Of a stretch of 64,000 bases of DNA, positions 9,073 to 18,721 are shown one piece after another. Below the pieces are notes generated by a model. The model did not search any database. It had not been told where the DNA came from and worked only from the letters and a program-made list of their open reading frames with translations. A program made the position numbers and the translations under genes. Within the stretch, counting starts at the first letter, position 1. Each line of letters opens with the position of its first letter. Where the stretch lies: NCBI GenBank assembly GCA_946402905.1, contig CAMIYC010000009.1:1-64000 (forward strand). The letters are read 5' to 3'. The DNA is from an uncultured Prevotellaceae bacterium. GTDB taxonomy: Bacteria > Bacteroidota > Bacteroidia > Bacteroidales > Bacteroidaceae.

Positions 9073-10148
9073 ACAAGAAGAGAATCGTAGTGAAAGTGGG
9101 CAGCAATGTGCTCACCCGTGATGACGGACGGCTCGACATCACACGCATCTCGGCCATCGTCGACCAGACCGCATGGCTGCACGGACACGGTCACGAGGTC
9201 ATCCTGGTGTCGAGCGGAGCCGTGGCAAGCGGACGCGGCGAGCTGAAAGTGCAACGCAGGCTTGACAGCGTGTCGCAACGCCAGCTCTACTCCGCCCTGG
9301 GACAAGCCAAACTCATCAACCTCTACTACGACCTCTTTCGCGAATACCATATCCACGTAGGGCAGGTGCTCACCATGAAGGAAAGTTTCGCCACCCGACG
9401 CGAATACCTCAACCAGAGAGCCTGCATGAACGTGATGCTTGAAAACGGCGTCGTGCCCATCGTCAACGAAAACGATACGGTGAGCGTCACCGAGCTGATG
9501 TTCACCGACAACGACGAGCTCTCCGGACTCATCGCCTCGATGATGGGCGCCGACACGCTCATCATCCTGAGCAATATCGACGGTATCTACAACGGCTCAC
9601 CCAAAGACCCGGAGACGGAGGTCATACGCACCGTCCATCCCGGACACGACCTGAGCGAGTACATCCGGCAGGAGCGCAGCGGTTTCGGCCGCGGGGGCAT
9701 GACCACCAAATGCAACATCGCCCGCAAAGTGGCAGAGGAAGGCATCAAGGTGATCATCGCCAACGGCAAGCGCGACCACATCCTCACCGACCTGGTGCTT
9801 CATCCCGAAACCACCCTCCACACCGAGTTCATACCCCTGGCAGGCGGCGTGTCGGGCATCAAGAAGTGGATAGCCCACAGCGACAGCTTCGCCAAGGGCG
9901 TGCTCCACATCAACCGCAATGCCGCAAAAGCCCTGTGCGGCGACACCGCCGTGAGCCTGCTGCCCGTCGGGGTCACCCAGGTAGAAGGCGACTTCGAGGA
10001 GGGCGACCTGGTGAGCATCCTCGACGAAGACGGCAAGAGGCTTGCCATCGGACGTACGGCATACGACAGTGACACGGCCCGCTCCTCGGCCGGCCAGCAC
10101 GACCGCAAACCCATCGTCCACTACGACTACCTGTACTTGGATAATTAA
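9069..10148 (+). CDS. proB: Glutamate 5-kinase
   Basis: Phosphorylates glutamate in the first step of proline synthesis. 359 residues: an amino-acid-kinase domain (KVGSNVLT near the N-terminus, SSGAVASGRGEL near residues 50-61, VNENDTVS, FGRGGM) followed by a C-terminal PUA-like domain from about residue 275. Feedback control by proline is the family norm. The ATGA overlap with the upstream synthetase gene shows it is in the same transcription unit, but a 340-bp non-coding element separates it from proA. Confidence 0.94.
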   Translation: MNKKRIVVKVGSNVLTRDDGRLDITRISAIVDQTAWLHGHGHEVILVSSGAVASGRGELKVQRRLDSVSQRQLYSALGQAKLINLYYDLFREYHIHVGQVLTMKESFATRREYLNQRACMNVMLENGVVPIVNENDTVSVTELMFTDNDELSGLIASMMGADTLIILSNIDGIYNGSPKDPETEVIRTVHPGHDLSEYIRQERSGFGRGGMTTKCNIARKVAEEGIKVIIANGKRDHILTDLVLHPETTLHTEFIPLAGGVSGIKKWIAHSDSFAKGVLHINRNAAKALCGDTAVSLLPVGVTQVEGDFEEGDLVSILDEDGKRLAIGRTAYDSDTARSSAGQHDRKPIVHYDYLYLDN

Positions 10149-10159
10149 AAAGTAAAAAG

Positions 10160-10465
10160 TAAAAATTCAAGTTCCGCATTTGCTTCACGTGTTGGTTTTT
10201 AAGGTTTTAAGGTGATGAGGTTATAAGGTGAAATGACCAATGAACACGCTGTAGTCATGCTTATCTCACCAAAAAACTCTAAGCGTAGTCAACTCTGGGA
10301 ACGCGGGCGTCCTCGCCCGCATCTGCGGCGGGCGAGGACGCCCACGTTCCCAGGCAAAGTAGTGAAATAACAGCTTAGTTAAATAGAAGCGACCTAATGA
10401 CCTGATAACCTAACAACCTAACAACCGGAAAACTGGAGCTTGCGGAAGTTGAGTTAAAAATAAAA
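10160..10465. repeat. Fold-back (MITE-like) element between proB and proA
   Basis: The 340-bp gap between proB and proA holds an imperfect inverted repeat. TTCAAGTTCCGCATTTGC (about 10165-10183) pairs with GCTTGCGGAAGTTGAG (about 10438-10453). Inside it lie G/T-rich heptad runs of the AAGGTnn type on the left, mirrored by CCTAACAACC runs on the right, and a strong central hairpin (10296-10352). No coding frame is seen. The look is that of a small non-autonomous element, but no target-site duplication could be defined. Confidence 0.5.
10296..10352. repeat. 25-bp stem GC-rich hairpin
   Basis: Left arm 10296-10320 (starts TGGGAACGCGGGCGTCC) and right arm 10328-10352 are inverted copies with one mismatch (10304/10344) around a 7-nt loop. 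No T-run follows, so it is a REP-like palindrome rather than a terminator. Only one copy was seen in this window. Confidence 0.8.
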
Positions 10466-10488
10466 AAGGACACCTCAAAACTCAGAAT

Positions 10489-11736
10489 ATGGCATTAGAA
10501 GAGACCTTCAGACGCGTCAAGGCAGCCAGCCGCGAACTGGCGCTCATCGACGACGAACGAAAAAACAAGATCCTCGTCACGGTGGCCGACGCCATCCTGA
10601 CACATCAAGACCAATTGTTGCAGGCCAACGCCAAAGACCTGGCGCGCATGGATCCTGCCAACCCCCTTTACGACCGCCTGCAACTTACGGTCAAAAGACT
10701 GGGCGACATCGCTTCCGACATGCGCCAAGTAGCCCTGCTGCCATCGCCTTTAGGCATCAGGACCAAGGAGAAGACACTGCCCAACGGGCTTCGCCTGTGT
10801 CGCGTCAGCGTGCCTTTCGGCGTGATCGGCATGATCTATGAGGCACGGCCCAATGTCAGCTTCGACGTATTCTCACTCTGCTTCAAAAGCGGCAACGCCT
10901 GTGTGCTCAAAGGCGGGCGGGACGCCGATGAGTCCAACAAAGCCATCGTGGCTCTCATCCACCAAGTGCTACGCGCCGAAGGTGTCAACACCTCGGTGGT
11001 GGAATTGCTGCCTGCCACCCATGAGGCCACCGGCGAGATGCTTAGTGCAGTGGGATACATCGACCTCTGTATTCCCCGCGGCGGGAAAAAGCTCATAGAA
11101 TTCGTGCGAGACACCGCACGGGTGCCTGTCATCGAGACGGGTGCCGGAGTGGTCAACACCTATTTCGACGCCGAAGGCGACGTGACCATCGGCAGTGCCA
11201 TCATCAATAATGCCAAGACACGGCGTGTGAGCGTCTGCAACGCCCTCGACTGTCTCCTTGTACACCAGAGCCGTCTCGCAGACCTCGCACAACTCTGCCA
11301 GCCGCTCATCGCCAGCCATGTGGTCATCCATGCCGACGAGGAGGCTTACGAAGCGCTGCAAGGGCAATATCCCGAAACGCTGCTACGCCATGCCACCAAC
11401 GAGAGCTTCGGCACCGAATTCATGGATTATGCCATGGCCATCCGCACCGTGCCGTCGATCGACGCCGCCATCACGCACATCAACACCTACGGCAGCGGCC
11501 ACAGCGAGAGTATCATCACCCGCGACGAGCAGAACGCCAGGAAATTTCAGGCTCAGGTCGACGCCGCTTGCGTGTATGTCAACGCACCCACCAGTTTCAC
11601 CGACGGTGCACAATTCGGACTCGGTGCGGAGATCGGCATCAGCACACAGAAACTGGGTCCGCGCGGCCCCATGGCCCTGGAGGAAATCACCACCTACAAA
11701 TGGCTCATTGAGGGCAACGGACAAGTGAGGAAATGA
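10489..11736 (+). CDS. proA: Gamma-glutamyl phosphate reductase
   Basis: Reduces glutamyl phosphate to glutamate semialdehyde with NADPH. 415 residues, the normal length. Aldehyde-dehydrogenase fold signatures are visible: [25 protein letters not shown], and the catalytic cysteine region [12 protein letters not shown] (Cys near residue 247). [19 protein letters not shown] near the C-terminus is strongly family-specific. With proB and proC in the same block, the whole proline branch is present. Confidence 0.95.
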   Translation: MALEETFRRVKAASRELALIDDERKNKILVTVADAILTHQDQLLQANAKDLARMDPANPLYDRLQLTVKRLGDIASDMRQVALLPSPLGIRTKEKTLPNGLRLCRVSVPFGVIGMIYEARPNVSFDVFSLCFKSGNACVLKGGRDADESNKAIVALIHQVLRAEGVNTSVVELLPATHEATGEMLSAVGYIDLCIPRGGKKLIEFVRDTARVPVIETGAGVVNTYFDAEGDVTIGSAIINNAKTRRVSVCNALDCLLVHQSRLADLAQLCQPLIASHVVIHADEEAYEALQGQYPETLLRHATNESFGTEFMDYAMAIRTVPSIDAAITHINTYGSGHSESIITRDEQNARKFQAQVDAACVYVNAPTSFTDGAQFGLGAEIGISTQKLGPRGPMALEEITTYKWLIEGNGQVRK

Positions 11737-11797
11737 AAAATTAAAAATTAAAAATTAATAATTAAAAAATAAAATTATTGATGAAAATATAAAGACT

Positions 11798-12760
11798 ATG
11801 AATACCTTTTTTCATGTAGAAGACCTTGGCGACCTGAGGGGAGCCCTCGCCGAGGCACAAGAGATCAAGCGCGACCGTTATGCCTTTCAGCATCTGGGCA
11901 AGAACAAGACCCTGCTCATGATCTTCTTCAACAACAGCCTGCGCACCCGACTGTCCACACAGAAGGCGGCCGCCAACCTGGGCATGAACGTCATCGTGCT
12001 CGATGTCAATGCCGGAGCCTGGAAACTGGAGACTGAGCGCGGCGTCATCATGGATGGCGACAAGAGTGAGCATCTGCTCGAGGCCATCCCGGTGATGGGC
12101 AGCTACTGCGACATCATCGCCGTGCGCTCCTTCGCCGGGCTCACCGACCGCGAATACGACTACGCCGAGACCATCGTAGGGCAGTTTGTACGCTACAGCG
12201 GACGGCCTGTCGTTGCCATGGAGACCGCCACCGTGCATCCCCTTCAGGCCTTCGCCGACCTCATCACCATCGAAGAATACAAGCAGAAAGCCCGGCCAAA
12301 GGTAGTGCTCACCTGGGCACCACACTGCCGTGCACTGCCCCAGGCAGTGCCCAACTCTTTCGCTGAATGGATGAACGCCGCAGATGTAGACCTGGTCATC
12401 ACCCATCCGGAAGGATACGAGCTCGACCAGCGCTTCACGGGCGGTGCACCCGTGGAATACGACCAGCGCAAAGCCCTCGAAGGCGCCGACTTCGTCTACG
12501 CCAAGAACTGGAGCTGCCCCGGTGTCACCCGCCCCGAAGATTATGGACAGATCCTCTGCCGCGACATGAGCTGGACGATCGACTCCGAGCACATGTCATG
12601 GACCGACAATGCCTTTTTCATGCACTGCCTGCCCGTACGCCGGGGGCTCATCGTGACCGACGACGTGATAGAGAGCGACCACTCCATTGTCATACCCGAG
12701 GCCGCCAACCGCGAGATTTCAGCCCAGACTGTACTAAGAAGAGTATTGGAGAGCTTATAA
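11798..12760 (+). CDS. argF': N-succinyl-L-ornithine carbamoyltransferase (ArgF')
   Basis: 320 residues. Transfers carbamoyl to an acylated ornithine. The carbamoyl-phosphate loop is SLRTRLST (47-54), not the STRTR of ordinary ornithine transcarbamylase, and FMHCLPVRR near residues 270-278 is the late active-site motif. The specificity residue, equivalent to Pro90 of the Bacteroides fragilis succinylornithine enzyme and Glu92 of the Xanthomonas acetylornithine enzyme, is Ser90 in DGDKSEH. From memory of that work, replacing Glu92 by Pro, Ser, Ala or Val gives succinylornithine activity, so Ser90 supports the succinyl type. It is the last gene of the operon, followed by a terminator. Confidence 0.88.
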   Translation: MNTFFHVEDLGDLRGALAEAQEIKRDRYAFQHLGKNKTLLMIFFNNSLRTRLSTQKAAANLGMNVIVLDVNAGAWKLETERGVIMDGDKSEHLLEAIPVMGSYCDIIAVRSFAGLTDREYDYAETIVGQFVRYSGRPVVAMETATVHPLQAFADLITIEEYKQKARPKVVLTWAPHCRALPQAVPNSFAEWMNAADVDLVITHPEGYELDQRFTGGAPVEYDQRKALEGADFVYAKNWSCPGVTRPEDYGQILCRDMSWTIDSEHMSWTDNAFFMHCLPVRRGLIVTDDVIESDHSIVIPEAANREISAQTVLRRVLESL

Positions 12761-12801
12761 GCCCCATCATATACATCTATCGGATAGGAGGAAAACGAAG
12801 A

Positions 12802-12836
12802 CCAGCCAGCATCATCAGGATGCTGGCTGGTTGTTG
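12802..12836 (+). terminator. Terminator after argF'
   Basis: A perfect 12-bp stem CCAGCCAGCATC / GATGCTGGCTGG with a 5-nt loop is followed by TTGTTGT. It lies between the convergent argF' and pectin methylesterase genes and may serve both directions, though the opposite side has only a weak T-run. Confidence 0.85.
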
Positions 12837-12882
12837 TATCAATACCGTACCTGAGTACGATCGGGGTCAAGTATTGAGATGA

Positions 12883-15800
12883 TCAATCGACTACCACTTT
12901 CTTCACGGTGCCGTCGCCCATGCGGATGATGTTCAGACCTTTTTGCTGCCTGTTTGTTTGTCTGCCGTCGATGGTGTAGTATCCCACAGGCGACGCTGTT
13001 GTGGCATTCTGTTTCAACATGTCGATGCCTGTGTAGTCTGTAGCCATACCTTTGACACTAAGTCCACCATTCTCGTTTACTGCCTGTACATAATAAGTGG
13101 CATTCTCATCTGCTCCGACATAACCCGGCTCTGTAGTGAAGGCCACCACTTCCTCCCCCTTTGTCACCACATAGCAGATGGCATAAGGCACGGCGGGCCA
13201 GGTGATGTTTTCTCCACTTGTCACCGGCACAGGGGCTTCACATGCCTCGCAGAGCAGGTCGGGCTGCCAGTTGTCTTCACCGCCCATCACGTTCTTGATC
13301 GTATATTGGGCAGCTTCCTCTGCCGTCAGGTAGTTCTTGGCTGTGCCATAAACACGTTCGCCATCCGAATTGGTATAGTAGTAGGTGTCGCGGCGGTTGC
13401 TCAGGTCCACGGGATTGCCATCACCGTCCACCGTATTATAGTCCGCCCAGAGCACTGGCAGTCCGCCCATGGTCTCATACCATCCCGCAGCGGGGATATT
13501 GACGAAAGTCTGGGTGTTGATAAACACCGTCTTGGGATTGTTGTGCCATGGCCGTCCGAGCCATACATCAGTCACATTGACACCGGCACGCGGACGAATC
13601 ACGTTGTTCTGGAAGACATATCCCCATTTCACGTCGAGCGAATGACTTGGAGCAACGATGTAGCCGCCAGACGGACGGTTGATTTCCAATGTGTCTCCAT
13701 CCAGGTAGACATTTCCTGAATTGTAGATGAAGTCGACAGCTCCCTCGATGATGGAGTTCTTGATATAATGGCGGTTGTTGGACTTAGATGTAGTGATCCA
13801 TGTGTCCTGATAGGAGAGGAGTGCCACATGGTTGAGAGCCACACGGTCAGCCTGCGTGTTGAGTGCAAGGGCCTGCGGGCCAGCCTGCTTCTCATGTCCA
13901 TAGCTGTTCTCCATGGTGAGGTTTTCAAAGAAAGTGTCGCTGCCTTTCACTACGACAGTGGCTCCCGGGTCTACAGAGTACGCATTTTCGCCACCACACA
14001 GACGGTTGTCGTATATGACGGTCTTGTCGCGGTCTTGCCCGATGAAGTGCAAGTTGGTCTTTGAGGCAGGCACGTCGATATGTTCGTTGTACCTTCCGTT
14101 CTTGATGAAGATGAGCCATGGCTTGGCGCGCCCTGCCGGTGCTGCATTGATGGCCTCCTGCACAGAGGTATAGTCGCCGCTGCCGTCAAGTGCGACGATG
14201 GCATCGTAGAGGCGTGGCTCGGGCTGGGTGCGCTCCATGGTGGTGAACTCTATGCTGACGGCTTCCACCGGCTTTCCACTGCGTGATGTAAGAACGCCCT
14301 CAGGCATGCTGAATGTGTAGCTGGTGGCATATTTCAGTCCATTATACTTGAAGATAGCGCTCTTGCCGCTGATGATGGGAGTCAGTTCCTCGCCGTCAAG
14401 TGTGGCATGTCCTTCCCCTGCCTTTATCTTGCTGTCGTAATTGAGGATGATCGAACCGCTGCTTGACACCCCGATGTCACCATTCTTAGGATTGCTTGAT
14501 ACGAGAACTGCTTCCTGGTCGGCCAAAGCGCCGAGGTCGGCCAGCACGAAAATCTCTGCGATGGAGGTGCCGTCGTAGTCGCTTGTCACGCCCACCATGT
14601 CACTTGTGCGGTCGGGCATCCAGCGTATGTAGACCCGTTCCTGGTTATTAGCATCTGCTGGAAGTGCAAATTCTTTTGGGCCATCCCAGCCACGGCTTGG
14701 AGGGTTAAACTCGCCTATCTTGGTGAATGTCTCTCCGCCGTCGATGCTGTATTCCGCATTGATCACGCTATAGGTGTTGTAGTCGTCGCCGATGCAGGAG
14801 GAGAGCACGATGTTCTCATAGCCTTTGGTAGAGAAAGATATCTCCCAATACCATTCCTCGCTGAGGTATTTCCATATTCTCGCGGCATACTTGCCGTTCT
14901 CCTGCCCATTATTCACACCACGGGTGAGCCAACTGGTAGTGGCACCTTCTGCATTGCGCAAGGCCAGGACTCCGGCATTTTCAGAGTCGCTCTTGTAGTC
15001 AGCGGCACGGTCTTTTGAGGGCTGGTCGTTGTAGAGGTCCCATCCCACGATGAAGTCGGCACAGGAAAAATTGGCTGTGATATTTTTCTCTCCGTCCACC
15101 TTCACTTCAAGTTCAGGATTTGTCCCCTCATATTCGCCACTCCAGTTTGTGAAAGTGAGGATGCGGTTGTTGATGGCTGTCAGCTTCACGTCCGTCCCCT
15201 CTTCATAATGGTGTATGCCGTCCACCACATGGCCTTCGGGCAACAGCTGCACCAAGTTGGGGTTGGCACCGCCCTCCAGATGGAGGTTGATGGCGTAAAC
15301 ATTCTTCTTGCTGTAGGTAGCCACGAGCGAGGTGTTGGCCATTATTTCAAAGCTGTATGGATTGTCTGTCGACACCTCGTTGCCCTCCTCGTCGGTCCAG
15401 GCTATAAAGTGGTAACCGAAGTTCTCCGTAGCGGTGACAGTGATTTTTGTCCCTTCGTCAAACTCGTTTCCGGCGGGGTTGCACGACACTTTTCCGGCTC
15501 CTTCGGTGTCGGTCCTCACATTCATCGTATATGTCGGGACAGCCTCCAACGTGCCTGACACATCGCCAGTCACGACCATGTTGTTGAAACCATACTGCTT
15601 GTTGGTGGCAAGACCGCGGATGTATATTTTCACAACGAGGGTCTCATCGGTTGCAGGCACATTGCTCAAGTCGTAGCTGTAGGTGGTGAAGTAAGGCTCT
15701 TCCTTCACCAATTGCGGTCTCTCGTCTTGAGCTATTGTCACGGCATTGTCGCCGCTGTACACCACGACATCGAAGTTGCCTCCGTTCGTGCCGACTCTGC

Positions 15801-16707
15801 TGGAGTTGAAGGTAAGGGTTTTGGGTGTGAAGGTGAGTGATTTCTTCGGAGTGAAGGTGAACATGATGGCATTGGCATCACTCTGTCCGCCTGCCACGTC
15901 CGTAGGCTGGAACAGCGTCTCTGTGACACTGCCGGCCGTACGTATGCCCTGTACGACAAGGCCGTCGCCGTATGAGAATTCAGCTACGGAGAACAGTCCC
16001 TCGACCGACACCTCGGCGGCTGTCGCATTGTCGGTGCCCTGGTTGAGCGGCCAGACGGCCGTGAAGTCCTTCACGTCGACGACTTGCGGCCCATCAGCAG
16101 CTTCACCTTTCACCGTGATGTAGTCCATATTCCAGTTGCTGGCGAACCCATTGCCAGCTATCAGCCTGAGCGTCACTTTCTCCTTGTTGTTGGCTGACAG
16201 TGATACGGTGTTGGCGTTGTAGACCCACCAATATGGTGCTGTGGTGAACGCACCTGCGTCAACCCACGTCTCACCTCCATCAGTGCTCACCACGGCCTGC
16301 AAGGTGGCTTCTGCATTTGCTCCGTAAGCATTGGCAAAGTCTACTTTGATGTTTTTGTACCCCTTAGTGGGGAATTGTATCTCATAGTAAACATTATGCT
16401 GGTTTGCATCAGAATAGTCGCTAATGTTGTTAGCCTCGGTGTTCTCGATGCGCAGTACTCTGTTCTCCCATCCGCTGCACAGTTGCCAGTAGCGGTTGGT
16501 TGACAGAGCCGTGAGCAGGTAGTCTGACTTGTCGCCGACACATTCGTCGGGGGCTATTTCCGGGGCACTGTCTTTGAACCAGGTGGTGACGTCGGTGCTG
16601 CTTTCAAAGTTCCACTCAGCGATGGTCACGTCTTGACCCATGACTCCCATGGGGCTCAGCATGATGATCATGGCTGCAAGCACTTTTCTGATAATGTTTG
16701 TTTTCAT
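12883..16707 (-). CDS. Secreted multi-domain pectin methylesterase (CE8)
   Basis: 1274 residues with a signal peptide ending near MGVMGQ. The first ~390 residues look like two carbohydrate-binding-type beta-sandwiches. InlB/Listeria-type repeats follow (GAGKVSCNPAGNEFDEGTKI, about 400-470), then a second sandwich and a Big_5-like Ig domain ending near 825. The CE8 esterase is at about 835-1145, with QDTW (Q967, D968), the catalytic Asp in AVDFI (D992) and WLGRPW (R1052). The C-terminus (GYYTIDGR..., ending KKVVVD) looks like a type IX secretion tail. It would remove methyl esters from homogalacturonan outside the cell. It lies 70 bp after the CE12 gene and shows no -7 box of its own, so is probably co-transcribed. 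Confidence 0.85.
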   Translation of the reverse strand: MKTNIIRKVLAAMIIMLSPMGVMGQDVTIAEWNFESSTDVTTWFKDSAPEIAPDECVGDKSDYLLTALSTNRYWQLCSGWENRVLRIENTEANNISDYSDANQHNVYYEIQFPTKGYKNIKVDFANAYGANAEATLQAVVSTDGGETWVDAGAFTTAPYWWVYNANTVSLSANNKEKVTLRLIAGNGFASNWNMDYITVKGEAADGPQVVDVKDFTAVWPLNQGTDNATAAEVSVEGLFSVAEFSYGDGLVVQGIRTAGSVTETLFQPTDVAGGQSDANAIMFTFTPKKSLTFTPKTLTFNSSRVGTNGGNFDVVVYSGDNAVTIAQDERPQLVKEEPYFTTYSYDLSNVPATDETLVVKIYIRGLATNKQYGFNNMVVTGDVSGTLEAVPTYTMNVRTDTEGAGKVSCNPAGNEFDEGTKITVTATENFGYHFIAWTDEEGNEVSTDNPYSFEIMANTSLVATYSKKNVYAINLHLEGGANPNLVQLLPEGHVVDGIHHYEEGTDVKLTAINNRILTFTNWSGEYEGTNPELEVKVDGEKNITANFSCADFIVGWDLYNDQPSKDRAADYKSDSENAGVLALRNAEGATTSWLTRGVNNGQENGKYAARIWKYLSEEWYWEISFSTKGYENIVLSSCIGDDYNTYSVINAEYSIDGGETFTKIGEFNPPSRGWDGPKEFALPADANNQERVYIRWMPDRTSDMVGVTSDYDGTSIAEIFVLADLGALADQEAVLVSSNPKNGDIGVSSSGSIILNYDSKIKAGEGHATLDGEELTPIISGKSAIFKYNGLKYATSYTFSMPEGVLTSRSGKPVEAVSIEFTTMERTQPEPRLYDAIVALDGSGDYTSVQEAINAAPAGRAKPWLIFIKNGRYNEHIDVPASKTNLHFIGQDRDKTVIYDNRLCGGENAYSVDPGATVVVKGSDTFFENLTMENSYGHEKQAGPQALALNTQADRVALNHVALLSYQDTWITTSKSNNRHYIKNSIIEGAVDFIYNSGNVYLDGDTLEINRPSGGYIVAPSHSLDVKWGYVFQNNVIRPRAGVNVTDVWLGRPWHNNPKTVFINTQTFVNIPAAGWYETMGGLPVLWADYNTVDGDGNPVDLSNRRDTYYYTNSDGERVYGTAKNYLTAEEAAQYTIKNVMGGEDNWQPDLLCEACEAPVPVTSGENITWPAVPYAICYVVTKGEEVVAFTTEPGYVGADENATYYVQAVNENGGLSVKGMATDYTGIDMLKQNATTASPVGYYTIDGRQTNRQQKGLNIIRMGDGTVKKVVVD

Positions 16708-16777
16708 GCTATAAATGTATTGATTGTTGGTTGTTATTAAGTTTAGGTGGCTATACTAAAAGGGACACCCCGCCCTC

Positions 16778-18673
16778 CTATCGTAGTACCTTTTTAGTGA
16801 TGTATGTACCGTCGGCCATCTGTTGGCAAACGATGGTGATACCTGCGGTGAGCGATGCTAATTGTCTGCCGTCAACAGAGTAATAGCGCGTGGATTCGAT
16901 GGCGTTGCTGCCAGTGTCGCGTATGCCTGTGGCATCCATGGCAAAGCCGCTGATGGTGACGTCGGAGAGGCAGATGGTCTTGCCCGTAGCAGCCCCATTG
17001 TACCAAGGATACACTCTCACAAGCAATTCCTGGTCTTCTTCCAAAGATACGACAGGGGTTGCCTCAACATATTGCATATTGTTGGCGGGCATTTTCTTCA
17101 TCTCGAAGATAGTGGTACGCGTCTCGAAGTTGTCGGTGGAGTAATAGATGTGACTACACATGCCATTACCGCCGCAACCACAGACGAAGAGGCTGATGTT
17201 GTTGATTTTCAATGTGCTCCCCTTACTGGGCTTGATACCAAACTGTATGTAGCGGTCGGGGTTGTCGTCTATCTCGTCGGCAGGCCATGCTTCACCTGTG
17301 AGCAGGTTGCGCTGGGTCTTGCGTGAGGCATCGAAACCGGTCCACTCCGGCCAGACGGTATTGGCATTGGGTGCCGAATAGCGTTGTACGAACATGCCCG
17401 TCCAACTCTCGTTGATGACGGTGGCGGGGCCGGTGAGCTCGCAGTTGTCGTCTTTTTCCAGTCGCCAGTAGGCTTTCACCTCTGTGCCGCCTTCAAGTGA
17501 CACAGCTGTTGCACTGACTGGTACTTCCACGGTCTTATCGCCTTGCGTCACGGTAATGACACCTGTGGTGACACCGTCGTTTTCCAGTGTTATTTGGGCA
17601 TGGAAAGTCTTGACAAGTGTGGAAGCTTGGTATTGCACTTCCAAACTGTTCTTCCAGTTGACCTTGTCGAGTGACAGTTGTATGTTGTTGCTGGCAGAGA
17701 TGGTCACCGTACCCGATTCCGGGGTGAGGCCGAAGCCATTCAACGTGAGTTCTTTTGTAAGGGTCTGGCCTTTATACGCCTCACCGAGGTCTGCCGATGC
17801 TGGTGTCACGCTGAGGTCGGTGGGAAGGTAGATGTCTTCGGCCAAGATATCTTGTGCCTTCATCAGGCGTGCGCACTCACGGGCTACGAGCAGCGCACCT
17901 GTGGTGTTGAAGTGAGTGGACCCCTCTCCGTCAAACAAGAACTCGTGGCATTTTGCATCACCATAACTCTCATACAGCTCTGCCGTAGCACTGGTAAGGT
18001 CGATGAACGGAACACCTTTCTCCAGGGCCAGTTGCTGTGAGTGATAGGCATAGTCCATGGTGTGGTCGTCGGCAGGCACTTTGTTGCCTGTCGTGGGACC
18101 ATTTTCGGTGAGTATGGAGAAGGAGTCGCCTAAGTCGTGCCTGCCATTGCGACGGATTTTTCCACCTGTGAAATAACTGCGGCATACGGGTGACGCTATG
18201 ATGGGATGGGCGCCCAAGGCGAGAGCTTCGTCAACGATTTTGCCAAGGTTTTCCTTGTATGTCGTCGAAGGTATGGTCCCGCGTTGATCTACTGCAGCCG
18301 CTGCGGCATTGTCGCCAATACTCAAGTAATAGTTGTAGAGCTGCATACCGTCCATGCCGCCATTTTTCTCGTCGTTATGACCAAAAGTGATGATGACATA
18401 GTCGCCGGCTTCCACATTTTTCTTAGCCGTCTGCCACAATTCATTGTACCCCCCACGAGAGTCACGTCCGCCGCGGGCATAGTTGACACTGGTCCATCCA
18501 TTGGTCAGGAAGTTGCCGAAATACATACCCCATCCACGGGTGACGGTGGCATTTTCTTCATAATTGGCCATGGTGGAGTCGCCTAAGGTATGCACCTTCT
18601 TGGCATCTACTGTTGTAGTAGGCATCATCATGGCAATAACCATGACGATAAGAGCAAGTAATTGTTTCCTCAT
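16778..18673 (-). CDS. Rhamnogalacturonan acetylesterase-like SGNH hydrolase (CE12)
   Basis: About 631 residues with a signal peptide (MRKQLLALIVMVIAMM...). The SGNH blocks are visible: GDST with nucleophile Ser33, the oxyanion Gly in YARGGRDSRGG, GHND with Asn100, and catalytic His254 in STHFNTTGA. The usual Asp three residues before that His is Gly251 here; Asp248 and Glu250 are nearby. About 300 residues of beta-rich accessory sequence and a YYSVDGRQL...TKKVLR tail follow. The family deacetylates rhamnogalacturonan I. The frame is open upstream to 18724, but the start at 18673 gives a proper signal peptide and a 43-nt leader from the -7 box. Confidence 0.8.
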   Translation of the reverse strand: MRKQLLALIVMVIAMMMPTTTVDAKKVHTLGDSTMANYEENATVTRGWGMYFGNFLTNGWTSVNYARGGRDSRGGYNELWQTAKKNVEAGDYVIITFGHNDEKNGGMDGMQLYNYYLSIGDNAAAAAVDQRGTIPSTTYKENLGKIVDEALALGAHPIIASPVCRSYFTGGKIRRNGRHDLGDSFSILTENGPTTGNKVPADDHTMDYAYHSQQLALEKGVPFIDLTSATAELYESYGDAKCHEFLFDGEGSTHFNTTGALLVARECARLMKAQDILAEDIYLPTDLSVTPASADLGEAYKGQTLTKELTLNGFGLTPESGTVTISASNNIQLSLDKVNWKNSLEVQYQASTLVKTFHAQITLENDGVTTGVITVTQGDKTVEVPVSATAVSLEGGTEVKAYWRLEKDDNCELTGPATVINESWTGMFVQRYSAPNANTVWPEWTGFDASRKTQRNLLTGEAWPADEIDDNPDRYIQFGIKPSKGSTLKINNISLFVCGCGGNGMCSHIYYSTDNFETRTTIFEMKKMPANNMQYVEATPVVSLEEDQELLVRVYPWYNGAATGKTICLSDVTISGFAMDATGIRDTGSNAIESTRYYSVDGRQLASLTAGITIVCQQMADGTYITKKVLR

Positions 18674-18721
18674 TTGAAAATAGTTGTTAGAGTAGTTTCC
18701 TAATAGATTGCGATTCTGGTG

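Noticed and set aside
10296..10352. Hairpin as a transcription terminator between proB and proA
   Set aside because: The stem is strong but no T-run follows on either strand; it is better explained as a REP-like palindrome.
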